Source: Cyclobacteriaceae bacterium (lineage in GTDB: Bacteria > Bacteroidota > Bacteroidia > Cytophagales > Cyclobacteriaceae). Taken from it: 8,144 nt of DNA. Below, in pieces: positions 1 to 5,811 of this stretch. Position numbers and translations under genes: made by a program. The notes beneath the pieces are model-generated. The model was given only the letters and a program-made list of their open reading frames with translations. It had not been told where the DNA came from and made no database searches. Each line of letters opens with the position of its first letter. Within the stretch, counting starts at the first letter, position 1. Location of the stretch: the NCBI GenBank assembly GCA_947458795.1, contig CANHCD010000078.1, positions 1 through 8,144 of the forward strand, given 5' to 3'.

Positions 1-559
1 CCATCAACAGGCTGTAGGAGGCATACAGGGCATAGCTAATCCAAAAAAGCGCCTGAAGGCTACTCCCAACCTGAGATTCTAATAATTTACTTTCAGGAAA
101 TATATTTCCTTGAGCAAAATAAAGGATGATGGGCGCCCCAATGACAAAAAACAGGTTGTCAAATATGGCGGTCACCATCACAAAGGCAATGGCTTTGCCC
201 ATCTTGATGCCTTCCTTATTCAGAATAAACATGGCTACAGCCGACCCTCCTACCACAGAGGGGGTGACTGCTGAGGCAAATTCCCAGAGCATGATCACAT
301 AGAAAGCTCGGGTCCAGGTCAGGTGCCGGTCGGTGATCTCTCGGATTCGGTAGACATAGCCAAAGTCTCGTAAGAAAATAACCAAAATGGCAAGGAAAAT
401 AAATAATGGGGAAGCATCAACGACCACACGTAAGTTTTCTGTAGTCAAATTGGGGTCAAAATAAAACATGGCAAAAATAATCGCCAAGCCAATTAGGATA
501 GGTACCCACACCTTATTCGGGTTGAGGGTTTGAAAAATCTTTTTGTTGTCTAGTTTCAT
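1..559 (-). CDS. Lysylphosphatidylglycerol synthase TM-domain / flippase-like membrane protein (C-terminus off the left edge)
   Basis: This is the first 186 codons of an integral inner-membrane protein; the rest lies beyond position 1. The start is the ATG at 557-559, which shares ATGA with the scpA stop codon. The N-terminus is a short charged stretch (MKLDNKKIFQ), followed by hydrophobic segments at about residues 17-34, 51-70, 86-103, 123-148 and 168-186. The segment around residues 99-113 (TPSVVGGSAVAMFIL) resembles the conserved glycine-rich 'TP..GG' motif of the LPG_synthase_TM / UPF0104 family (PF03706), the membrane part of MprF and of many stand-alone proteins. Family members usually have about 300-350 residues, so roughly half is missing. 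Stand-alone members lack the aminoacyl-transferase domain, and their substrate is generally unknown; a lipid-related transport role is inference. It is very probably translated by coupling to scpA. Confidence 0.8.
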   Translation of the reverse strand, partial: MKLDNKKIFQTLNPNKVWVPILIGLAIIFAMFYFDPNLTTENLRVVVDASPLFIFLAILVIFLRDFGYVYRIREITDRHLTWTRAFYVIMLWEFASAVTPSVVGGSAVAMFILNKEGIKMGKAIAFVMVTAIFDNLFFVIGAPIILYFAQGNIFPESKLLESQVGSSLQALFWISYALYASYSLLM

Positions 560-1308
560 GCTTCCGTGGCGATTGGTTCGATTTTTTCTACCCAAAAATT
601 ATTGAAGCCTTCCCCTAGAATTAGGGTTAACTCAGAAAGCTGAAGCAATTCCAGAATGGCAAGAAAGGTATAGATCACAAATATTTTTTCGGGCTTGTAC
701 GAAATCAAATCCGTAAAGGGAACCTGCTTTTTGAAGCTGATTTTCTCAAGCACAAATGCTTTTTGTTGTTCAATGGTGTAGGGATACTGAATGATGGTAT
801 GGGTGGGTTCATCCGCTCGAGCAGCCAGTCGTGACATGCATTTTTGGAATACATGGAGCAGCTTGTACAAGTCTAGGTGCTGCAATTCAGCCTCCACATC
901 TTCTACCTTACTCAGTTCTTGAAGTTCCTTCACTAGATTTCCCCGCTTTTCCTTGGACATGCGATCGAGTTCCAGTGCGGAAAGCTCCTCCACTACCGAC
1001 TTGTATTTTTTGTACTCAAGCAAGTTGCGCACCAGCTCCTCCCGTGGATCTACCAATTCCCCCTGCTCGTTTAGTACAGGTCGAGGAAGCAGCATCCGAG
1101 ATTTAATCTTCATCAGCGTAGCAGCAAAAAGTATAAAATCACTGGCCACTTCAATTTCTAAGTTTTCCATGTGATGGACATAGTCCAGAAAATCGTTGGT
1201 GATCTTGGAAATTGGGATGTCATAAATATCCAATTCGTCCCGCTCGATAAAAAAGAGCATGAGATCGAAGGGGCCTTCGAACAAGGGTAATTTGATTTCG
1301 AAACTCAC
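556..1308 (-). CDS. scpA: Segregation and condensation protein A (ScpA)
   Basis: ScpA is the kleisin subunit of the bacterial SMC-ScpAB condensin; it bridges the SMC heads, binds ScpB and helps chromosome compaction and segregation on the nucleoid. The 250-residue length is normal for the family. The N-terminus (FEIKLPLFEGPFDLMLFFIE, residues 3-22) followed by DELDIYDIPI is the ScpA signature that forms the SMC-neck-binding helices. The middle (residues 90-165) is charged and helical, and the C-terminal winged helix (about 180-240, with FLAILELLQL at 215-224) is the SMC-cap-binding part. The start is a GTG at 1306-1308: the reading frame upstream holds no ATG before a stop at 1345-1347, and the family begins exactly here. 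scpB is not in the window. The gene is followed by the membrane protein through an ATGA overlap and is divergent from dxs. Confidence 0.95.
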   Translation of the reverse strand: MSFEIKLPLFEGPFDLMLFFIERDELDIYDIPISKITNDFLDYVHHMENLEIEVASDFILFAATLMKIKSRMLLPRPVLNEQGELVDPREELVRNLLEYKKYKSVVEELSALELDRMSKEKRGNLVKELQELSKVEDVEAELQHLDLYKLLHVFQKCMSRLAARADEPTHTIIQYPYTIEQQKAFVLEKISFKKQVPFTDLISYKPEKIFVIYTFLAILELLQLSELTLILGEGFNNFWVEKIEPIATEA

Positions 1309-1329
1309 AGGATATTTAATTATTTGGAT

Positions 1330-1337
1330 TAATTTTG
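1330..1337 (+). promoter_or_regulatory. Candidate -7 box (TAATTTTG) for dxs
   Basis: TAATTTTG on the plus strand matches TAnnTTTG. It would give a leader of about 130 nt before dxs. No TTG lies at the right distance upstream. A second, imperfect box, TATTTTTC at 1415-1422, is closer to the gene, with a TTG at 1388-1390 (24-bp gap, slightly too long). Either, or neither, may be the true dxs promoter. Confidence 0.2.
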
Positions 1338-1349
1338 GGTACTCCTAGC

Positions 1350-1357
1350 CAAAGATA
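1350..1357 (-). promoter_or_regulatory. Candidate -7 box (TATCTTTG) for scpA
   Basis: On the minus strand the octamer TATCTTTG matches the Bacteroidota -7 consensus TAnnTTTG exactly. It would start transcription near 1343 and give a leader of about 35 nt to the GTG of scpA. I see no TTG (-33) element at the expected spacing of about 17-23 bp, so the call rests on one box in an AT-rich region where chance matches are likely. Confidence 0.3.
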
Positions 1358-1474
1358 TTCAATTCAATGAAATCTTGAGACTAGAAATTGGAAAGACTCA
1401 TTTTGAATGCGATGTATTTTTCAAACAAACAGACCAGATAAAAGTTAATCTTTCTTGACAATAACACCCTGCCG

Positions 1475-3388
1475 ATGCAAATTCAACCCGGTCCTTTATT
1501 AGCTCAAATCAATAGCCCTGATGATTTGAAGAACTTTTCCAAAGATTCTTTAGTTCAAGTTTGTCAGGAGTTACGCCAATTTATCATCGACAATGTGTCG
1601 GTGTATGGTGGGCATTTTGGAGCAAGTTTGGGGGTGGTTGAGCTTACGGTAGCCTTACATTATGTGCTCAATACTCCAAAGGACCAGCTGGTTTGGGATG
1701 TAGGACATCAGGCTTACGGGCACAAAATTCTGACGGGCAGAAGAGATGCTTTCCATACCAATCGCGTGTATGGCGGCCTTTCTGGATTTCCAAAGCGAAC
1801 AGAAAGTGAGTACGACACCTTTGGCGTGGGACACTCCAGCACCTCCATCTCCGCTGCCTTGGGCATGGCGATGGCCTCCAAATATACAGGAGCTCCTTTG
1901 CAGCATGTAGCCGTCATCGGCGATGGATCCTTGACTGGTGGAATGGCTTTTGAAGCCTTAAACCATGCAGGGGTGAGCGGCACCAATTTGCTAATTATCC
2001 TGAACGACAATTGCATGTCCATCGACCCCAATGTAGGGGCCTTGAAGGATTACTTGACCGACATCACTACCTCACACACCTACAACAAGGTGAAAGATGA
2101 AGTATGGAATGTGCTGGGCAAACTCAGCAAATTTGGCAGCAGCGCACAAGAAATTATTTCCAAAGTAGAAGGAGCAATCAAATCTGCAGTACTCAAGCAG
2201 AGCAACCTCTTTGAATCCCTCAACCTCCGCTATTTTGGTCCTGTAGATGGACATGACGTGGACCACTTGGTGGAAATCCTCAAAGACCTCAAAGATATTC
2301 CTGGACCCAAAATCCTCCATTGCATCACCGTCAAAGGGAAGGGCTATGGCCCAGCAGAAAGTGGCAACAAAACCACCTGGCATGCCCCTGGAACTTTTGA
2401 TAAGTTGACGGGTGAGATCTACAAAAAAACGCCAACTACACCGCAAGCGCCCAAATACCAGGATGTCTTTGGACATACAATGATTGAGCTTGCTGAAAAA
2501 GATGCGCGCATCATGGGGGTGACTCCAGCCATGCCGTCGGGCTCTTCCATGAATTTGATGATGGCAGCCATGCCTGATCGGGCATTTGATGTGGGCATCG
2601 CTGAGCAGCATGCAGTCACCTTCTCTGCGGGGATGGCTACCCAAGGGCTAGTGCCGTTCTGTAACATTTACTCTTCCTTTATGCAGCGCGCCTACGATCA
2701 AGTGGTGCACGATGTCTGCCTTCAAAAATTGCCCGTAGTATTCTGTTTGGATCGAGCTGGTTTTGCCGGTGCAGATGGTCCTACACACCATGGCGCATAC
2801 GATATTGCCTACTTCCGTTGTGTTCCCAACTTGGTAGTTTCGGCTCCCATGAATGAGGAGGAACTGCGAAATCTGATGTACACAGGATCGCTACATGGAG
2901 GACCTTTCTCCATTCGCTATCCAAGAGGAAATGGAGTGATGCCCAACTGGAAAACTCCTTTCCAACGGATTCCAGTAGGTCAAGGAAGATGCATCAAATC
3001 CGGAGAAGGGGTGGCAATCTTGACCCTAGGACACATTGGCAACTATGCCGTGGAGGCTTGTGCATCCTTGGAGAAAGAAGGCCTAAATCCTGCACATTAC
3101 GACATGCGATTTGTGAAGCCGCTGGATGAAAAACTCTTGCATGACATTTTTGCCAACTTCAACAAAGTCATTACGGTTGAAGATGGCTGCTTGATGGGAG
3201 GATTTGGCTCTGCAGTCCTAGAATGGATGGTAGATCAGGGCTACCAAGCTCAGGTAAAGCGTCTCGGAATTCCAGATGGCATTGTCGAGCATGGAGAGCA
3301 ACTGGAACTGCACCGCGACTGTGGCTTTGACCCGGAAGGGATTGCCAATGCAGTAAAGGCCTTCGCCGAGCAGGAGCAAACTGCCTAA
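1475..3388 (+). CDS. dxs: 1-deoxy-D-xylulose-5-phosphate synthase (DXS)
   Basis: DXS condenses pyruvate and glyceraldehyde 3-phosphate with loss of CO2 to give DXP, the first step of the MEP isoprenoid pathway and a precursor of thiamine and pyridoxal phosphate. It is a cytosolic, thiamine-diphosphate-dependent homodimer. The 637 residues are close to the 620 of E. coli Dxs. Visible landmarks are GGHFGASLG with His47, WDVGHQAYGHKILTGRR (74-90), the ThDP/Mg motif GDGS (149-152) ending in NDN (177-179), the catalytic Glu377 in IAEQHAVTFSAGMA, GADGPTHHG (432-440, with His438), and RYPRGN (481-486). The C-terminal transketolase-like domain runs from about 505 to 630. The ATG fits the family start (QPGPLLAQINSPDDL); no Shine-Dalgarno is seen, which is usual in this phylum. 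The alpha/beta hydrolase follows after 13 bp and is probably co-transcribed. Confidence 0.98.
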   Translation: MQIQPGPLLAQINSPDDLKNFSKDSLVQVCQELRQFIIDNVSVYGGHFGASLGVVELTVALHYVLNTPKDQLVWDVGHQAYGHKILTGRRDAFHTNRVYGGLSGFPKRTESEYDTFGVGHSSTSISAALGMAMASKYTGAPLQHVAVIGDGSLTGGMAFEALNHAGVSGTNLLIILNDNCMSIDPNVGALKDYLTDITTSHTYNKVKDEVWNVLGKLSKFGSSAQEIISKVEGAIKSAVLKQSNLFESLNLRYFGPVDGHDVDHLVEILKDLKDIPGPKILHCITVKGKGYGPAESGNKTTWHAPGTFDKLTGEIYKKTPTTPQAPKYQDVFGHTMIELAEKDARIMGVTPAMPSGSSMNLMMAAMPDRAFDVGIAEQHAVTFSAGMATQGLVPFCNIYSSFMQRAYDQVVHDVCLQKLPVVFCLDRAGFAGADGPTHHGAYDIAYFRCVPNLVVSAPMNEEELRNLMYTGSLHGGPFSIRYPRGNGVMPNWKTPFQRIPVGQGRCIKSGEGVAILTLGHIGNYAVEACASLEKEGLNPAHYDMRFVKPLDEKLLHDIFANFNKVITVEDGCLMGGFGSAVLEWMVDQGYQAQVKRLGIPDGIVEHGEQLELHRDCGFDPEGIANAVKAFAEQEQTA

Positions 3389-3401
3389 ATTCAACTCAAT
3401 C

Positions 3402-4166
3402 ATGTTGCATTTTTTTGAAAAAGGACAAGGCCCAGCGCTCCTGTTCCTTCATGGTTTTTGTGAATCCGGAGAGATGTGGCGACACTTTGCAGACTCCTTG
3501 TCGACCCAGTACCGCGTTCTCTGTCCAGACTTACCTGGATTTGGGAATTCTCCACTGACCAGCCCCATTACAAGCCTTGAGCAGGTTGCCTTGCAGCTGG
3601 AGGAATGGTTGGATGCCCTTCAGATTCAAAATCCCATCGTTATGGGCCATTCTTTAGGCGGATATGTGGCCTTGGCCTTACTCGAGCGCATGGGCAACCG
3701 CATCCAAGCCATTGGCCTGCTTCATTCCACTGCCTATGCAGATGATTTGGAAAAAAAGGAGATGCGTAACCGTACCCTTACCTTTTTGAAAAAACACGGG
3801 GCTGCCAAATTTGTCACCTCCTTTGTCCCTCAATTATTTCCTGAACATCGCCGAATTGAGCTGGCCGACGCCATGGAAAATGCCATTGAAGATGGAAAGC
3901 GCTCTAGTTTGGAAGGCCTACTTGTCTACACCATTGCCATGCGCGATCGTGTAGATCGGTTGGTGGTACTACAACAGTTTGCAGGACCAAAGTTGCTGCT
4001 GGCGGGGACGGTAGACGGATCTGTCAAAATTGAATCGAGCCGTGCTCAGCAAAGTGCCTTTACACACTACATCGAACTCGAAGGGGTAGGACACCTGGGA
4101 ATGGTGGAGGAAAAGGAAAAGACCTTGGAAGTCGTCCAGAACTTCGTTCGCGAAGTGCTTAAGTAG
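3402..4166 (+). CDS. Alpha/beta-fold hydrolase
   Basis: This is a 254-residue soluble hydrolase of the alpha/beta-fold (Abhydrolase_1/6) superfamily with a complete apparent catalytic triad. The oxyanion-hole motif LHGF is at residues 16-19, the nucleophile elbow GHSLGG at 82-87 with Ser84, the likely acid Asp205 in AGTVDGSV, and the base His231 in GVGHLGMVEE. Residues about 115-180 form the helical cap, rich in charged residues. There is no signal peptide or membrane segment, so it is probably cytoplasmic. Substrate specificity cannot be read from the sequence; an esterase, a BioH-like or MenH-like enzyme, or a lactonase all remain possible. It starts 13 bp after dxs and probably shares its mRNA. 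Its last 8 bp overlap the end of msrC on the opposite strand. Confidence 0.9.
   Translation: MLHFFEKGQGPALLFLHGFCESGEMWRHFADSLSTQYRVLCPDLPGFGNSPLTSPITSLEQVALQLEEWLDALQIQNPIVMGHSLGGYVALALLERMGNRIQAIGLLHSTAYADDLEKKEMRNRTLTFLKKHGAAKFVTSFVPQLFPEHRRIELADAMENAIEDGKRSSLEGLLVYTIAMRDRVDRLVVLQQFAGPKLLLAGTVDGSVKIESSRAQQSAFTHYIELEGVGHLGMVEEKEKTLEVVQNFVREVLK
4141..4156. terminator. Perfect 6-bp stem-loop at the convergent hydrolase/msrC junction
   Basis: ACTTCG-TTCG-CGAAGT forms a perfect 6-bp stem with a 4-nt loop. It lies inside the last codons of the hydrolase and, on the minus strand, just two bases past the msrC stop codon. On the plus strand a run of six T follows at 4173-4178, but 16 nt after the stem, which is too far for a standard intrinsic terminator. 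On the minus strand no T run follows. It could be a weak terminator or 3'-end stabiliser for one or both mRNAs, or chance. Confidence 0.35.
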
Positions 4167-4647
4167 TCCTGGTTTTTTCTAGCATGCCCATCAAGGCCTC
4201 CAAGTAGCGCTGGTCTACTTCATCAAAATCATCCAATCGATCACTATCTACATCCAAGACAAGAAAAACCTCACCGGCCTTAAATGCTGGCACGACGATT
4301 TCTGACTTGGACGCGGAGCTGCAGGCAATGTGACCTGGGAAAGCCTCCACATCGGGCACCAACTGCGTTTTCTTTTCTTTCCAAGCTGTTCCACAGACGC
4401 CCCGCCCGTAGGCAATACGCGTGCAGGCAATGGGACCTTGAAAGGGGCCGAGCACCAACTCCTGCCCTTGAACTGCATAAAATCCCACCCAAAAAAAGCC
4501 AAATGCTTCCCGAAGGGCAGCCGCGATATTGGCCAGGTTGGCTACCAAATCTTGCTCACCAGAAATCAGGGCCTCCACTTGAGGGAGGAGTGCCTGGTAA
4601 ATTTCTTCTTTGCTTCCCGCTTGAGGAAGGAATAAGGTTTCAGCCAT
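4159..4647 (-). CDS. msrC: Free methionine-(R)-sulfoxide reductase (fRMsr, GAF domain)
   Basis: The enzyme reduces the R form of free methionine sulfoxide to methionine in the cytosol, using thioredoxin-type electron donors. The 162-residue protein is a single GAF domain. The family motif LVLGPFQGPIACTRI (64-78) is followed by GRGVCGTAW (81-89) and PGHIACSSASKSEIVVP (104-120). The three cysteines at 75, 85 and 109 have the same spacing (10 and 24 residues) as Cys84, Cys94 and Cys118 of E. coli MsrC, so the catalytic and resolving cysteines are intact. DVDSD (132-136) is also typical. The ATG at 4645-4647 lies within the end of ribD (8-bp overlap), implying translational coupling; the 3' end overlaps the hydrolase on the other strand by 8 bp. 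The conserved cysteines separate it from regulatory GAF proteins. Confidence 0.93.
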   Translation of the reverse strand: MAETLFLPQAGSKEEIYQALLPQVEALISGEQDLVANLANIAAALREAFGFFWVGFYAVQGQELVLGPFQGPIACTRIAYGRGVCGTAWKEKKTQLVPDVEAFPGHIACSSASKSEIVVPAFKAGEVFLVLDVDSDRLDDFDEVDQRYLEALMGMLEKTRTT

Positions 4648-5662
4648 GGTAATAGAGGTCTAGTTGATCTTCGCCTACCGCATAGGACTCGGCAGGAGTT
4701 TGAGTAAGTGTTGGAGCGGATATTCCACGTTCAAATTGAATGGGTGCCGTGAATACACGGGCTTCGTCCCATAGTCCTGCTGCCAAAAATTGCTGCAAAA
4801 CTTGGCTACCGCCTTCAATCAGCAGGCTTTGAATGTTTCGGGCATGCAAGTCGGCCAGTAGGCCTTCAAGGAAATTTTCTTCCGATAGTTTGATCCATTC
4901 CAAGTTGGGAAGGGTTTCGTTTTTTAGCGTATTGTAACAGAGCGTGGGAATCTGCTGGTCAAATAGGTTCAGGTTGGCAGGAAGTTCCAACCGGGAATCC
5001 AGCACCACCCGAATCGGGTCGCTTCCGCTCCAGTCACGCACATTGAGGCGTGGGTTGTCGTGGAGGGCAGTATTTTTTCCAACTAGGATAGCCTGCTCCT
5101 CTGCCCGCCATTGGTGCACCAATTGCCTGCTTTGGGTACCGCTGATCCATTTGGAGTCAAAATTCTCGCGCGCGAGAAAGCCGTCCTGAGTTTGTGCCCA
5201 CTTGAGGATGAGGTAGGGTCGGTGTTTTTCTTGCTGACAAAAAAAACGCCTGTTTTGCCATCTTGCTTCTTCCTCTAGCAGGCCGACAGTAACCTCGACT
5301 CCAGCATCTTGCAAGAGTTGTACGCCCTTTCCAGCCACGAGCGGGTTGGGATCTAAGGTGGCTACCTGTACCGACTTTATTCCTTTTTCAATCAATAAAT
5401 TGGCACAGGGGGGAGTTTTTCCCCAGTGGGAACAAGGTTCCAGGCTGACATAGGCCGTCGCATCTGCGAGTAACTTGGGGTCTGTGATAGAGGCGATTGC
5501 ATTGACTTCTGCATGCGGCCCTCCATACTGTTGATGGTATCCTTCCCCAATGATTTTCCCGTCATGTACGAGCACACAGCCGACCAAGGGATTGGGACGG
5601 ACGGTTCCTTTTCCTCGTTCGGCGAGCTCCAATGCACGTTGCATGAAAATTATGGGATTCAT
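4640..5662 (-). CDS. ribD: Bifunctional riboflavin biosynthesis deaminase/reductase RibD
   Basis: RibD performs the second and third steps from GTP to riboflavin: deamination of diaminohydroxyphosphoribosylaminopyrimidine, then NADPH-dependent reduction of the ribosyl group to ribityl. The N-terminal cytidine-deaminase-like domain covers about residues 1-145. It shows RPNPLVGCV (22-30), the HAE motif (His50, Glu52) and PCSHWGKTPPC (Cys77, Cys86), which gives the zinc ligands and proton shuttle. The reductase domain spans about 147-335, with LKWAQTQDGFLA (153-164), NPRLNVR (203-209) and IEGGSQ (282-287). The 340-residue length is normal. The start at 5660-5662 fits the family (MQRALELAERG soon after Met1). 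No other rib gene is present, so the pathway is scattered in this genome. A promoter-like element lies directly upstream; msrC overlaps the 3' end. Confidence 0.97.
   Translation of the reverse strand: MNPIIFMQRALELAERGKGTVRPNPLVGCVLVHDGKIIGEGYHQQYGGPHAEVNAIASITDPKLLADATAYVSLEPCSHWGKTPPCANLLIEKGIKSVQVATLDPNPLVAGKGVQLLQDAGVEVTVGLLEEEARWQNRRFFCQQEKHRPYLILKWAQTQDGFLARENFDSKWISGTQSRQLVHQWRAEEQAILVGKNTALHDNPRLNVRDWSGSDPIRVVLDSRLELPANLNLFDQQIPTLCYNTLKNETLPNLEWIKLSEENFLEGLLADLHARNIQSLLIEGGSQVLQQFLAAGLWDEARVFTAPIQFERGISAPTLTQTPAESYAVGEDQLDLYYHG
5163..5178. repeat. 16-bp perfect palindrome within ribD
   Basis: TTCTCGCGCGCGAGAA is a perfect 16-bp inverted repeat with no spacer. It lies in the ribD reductase domain, where it encodes part of residues 162-167 (FLAREN). 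The central GCGCGC is far richer in GC than its surroundings. It could be a protein or methyltransferase site, or chance. Confidence 0.4.
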
Positions 5663-5667
5663 GGTTC

Positions 5668-5700
5668 CAAATTTAGATCAATTCTTGTCATTCCTCGCAA
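5668..5700 (-). promoter_or_regulatory. Candidate Bacteroidota promoter for ribD (TTG-N22-TAAATTTG)
   Basis: Read on the minus strand, a TTG (5698-5700) is followed after 22 bp by TAAATTTG (5668-5675), an exact match to the -7 consensus TAnnTTTG with spacing inside the 17-23 bp range reported for this phylum. The start of transcription would fall about 5-7 nt beyond the box, at or just before the ribD ATG (5660-5662), so the mRNA would be nearly leaderless. The element pair is the best promoter match in the window. Confidence 0.5.
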
Positions 5701-5800
5701 TTACCGCTTCAGCTTGCCCAATTAGGAGGAAGATCTAAAATATTTACGCCTTGCCGGAGGATTCTTTGTGACAAGGGCATGAAATTTCTAACGCTAGCTG

Positions 5801-5808
5801 TACTTTTG
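5801..5808 (+). promoter_or_regulatory. Candidate -7 box (TACTTTTG) immediately before dgt
   Basis: TACTTTTG matches TAnnTTTG exactly and ends 3 bp before the first of two ATG codons at 5812 and 5815. If used, transcription would begin at or near the dgt start, and the upstream ATG at 5779 could not be translated from it. No TTG lies 17-23 bp upstream, so the match may be chance. Confidence 0.3.
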
Positions 5809-5811
5809 TGT

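Noticed and set aside
1352..1376. AAGAT...ATCTT inverted repeat in the scpA-dxs intergenic region.
   Set aside because: A 5-bp AT-rich stem with a 15-nt loop is expected by chance in such sequence.
1455..1460. TTGACA just before dxs as a sigma-70 -35 box.
   Set aside because: The matching -10 would fall inside the coding region, and this phylum uses a different promoter consensus.
2072..2644. A 190-codon open frame on the minus strand opposite dxs.
   Set aside because: It is fully covered by a highly conserved gene and its translation has no recognisable domain; it is a by-product of dxs codon use.
4284..4652. Long open frames on the plus strand opposite msrC and ribD.
   Set aside because: They lie antisense to clear conserved genes, have odd composition rich in Arg, Pro and Cys, and match no family I recognise.
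5779..5811. Lipoprotein signal peptide at the N-terminus of the dGTPase (MKFLTLAVLLC).
   Set aside because: The residues precede the conserved family start, the protein is cytosolic, and a -7-like promoter box overlaps this stretch.
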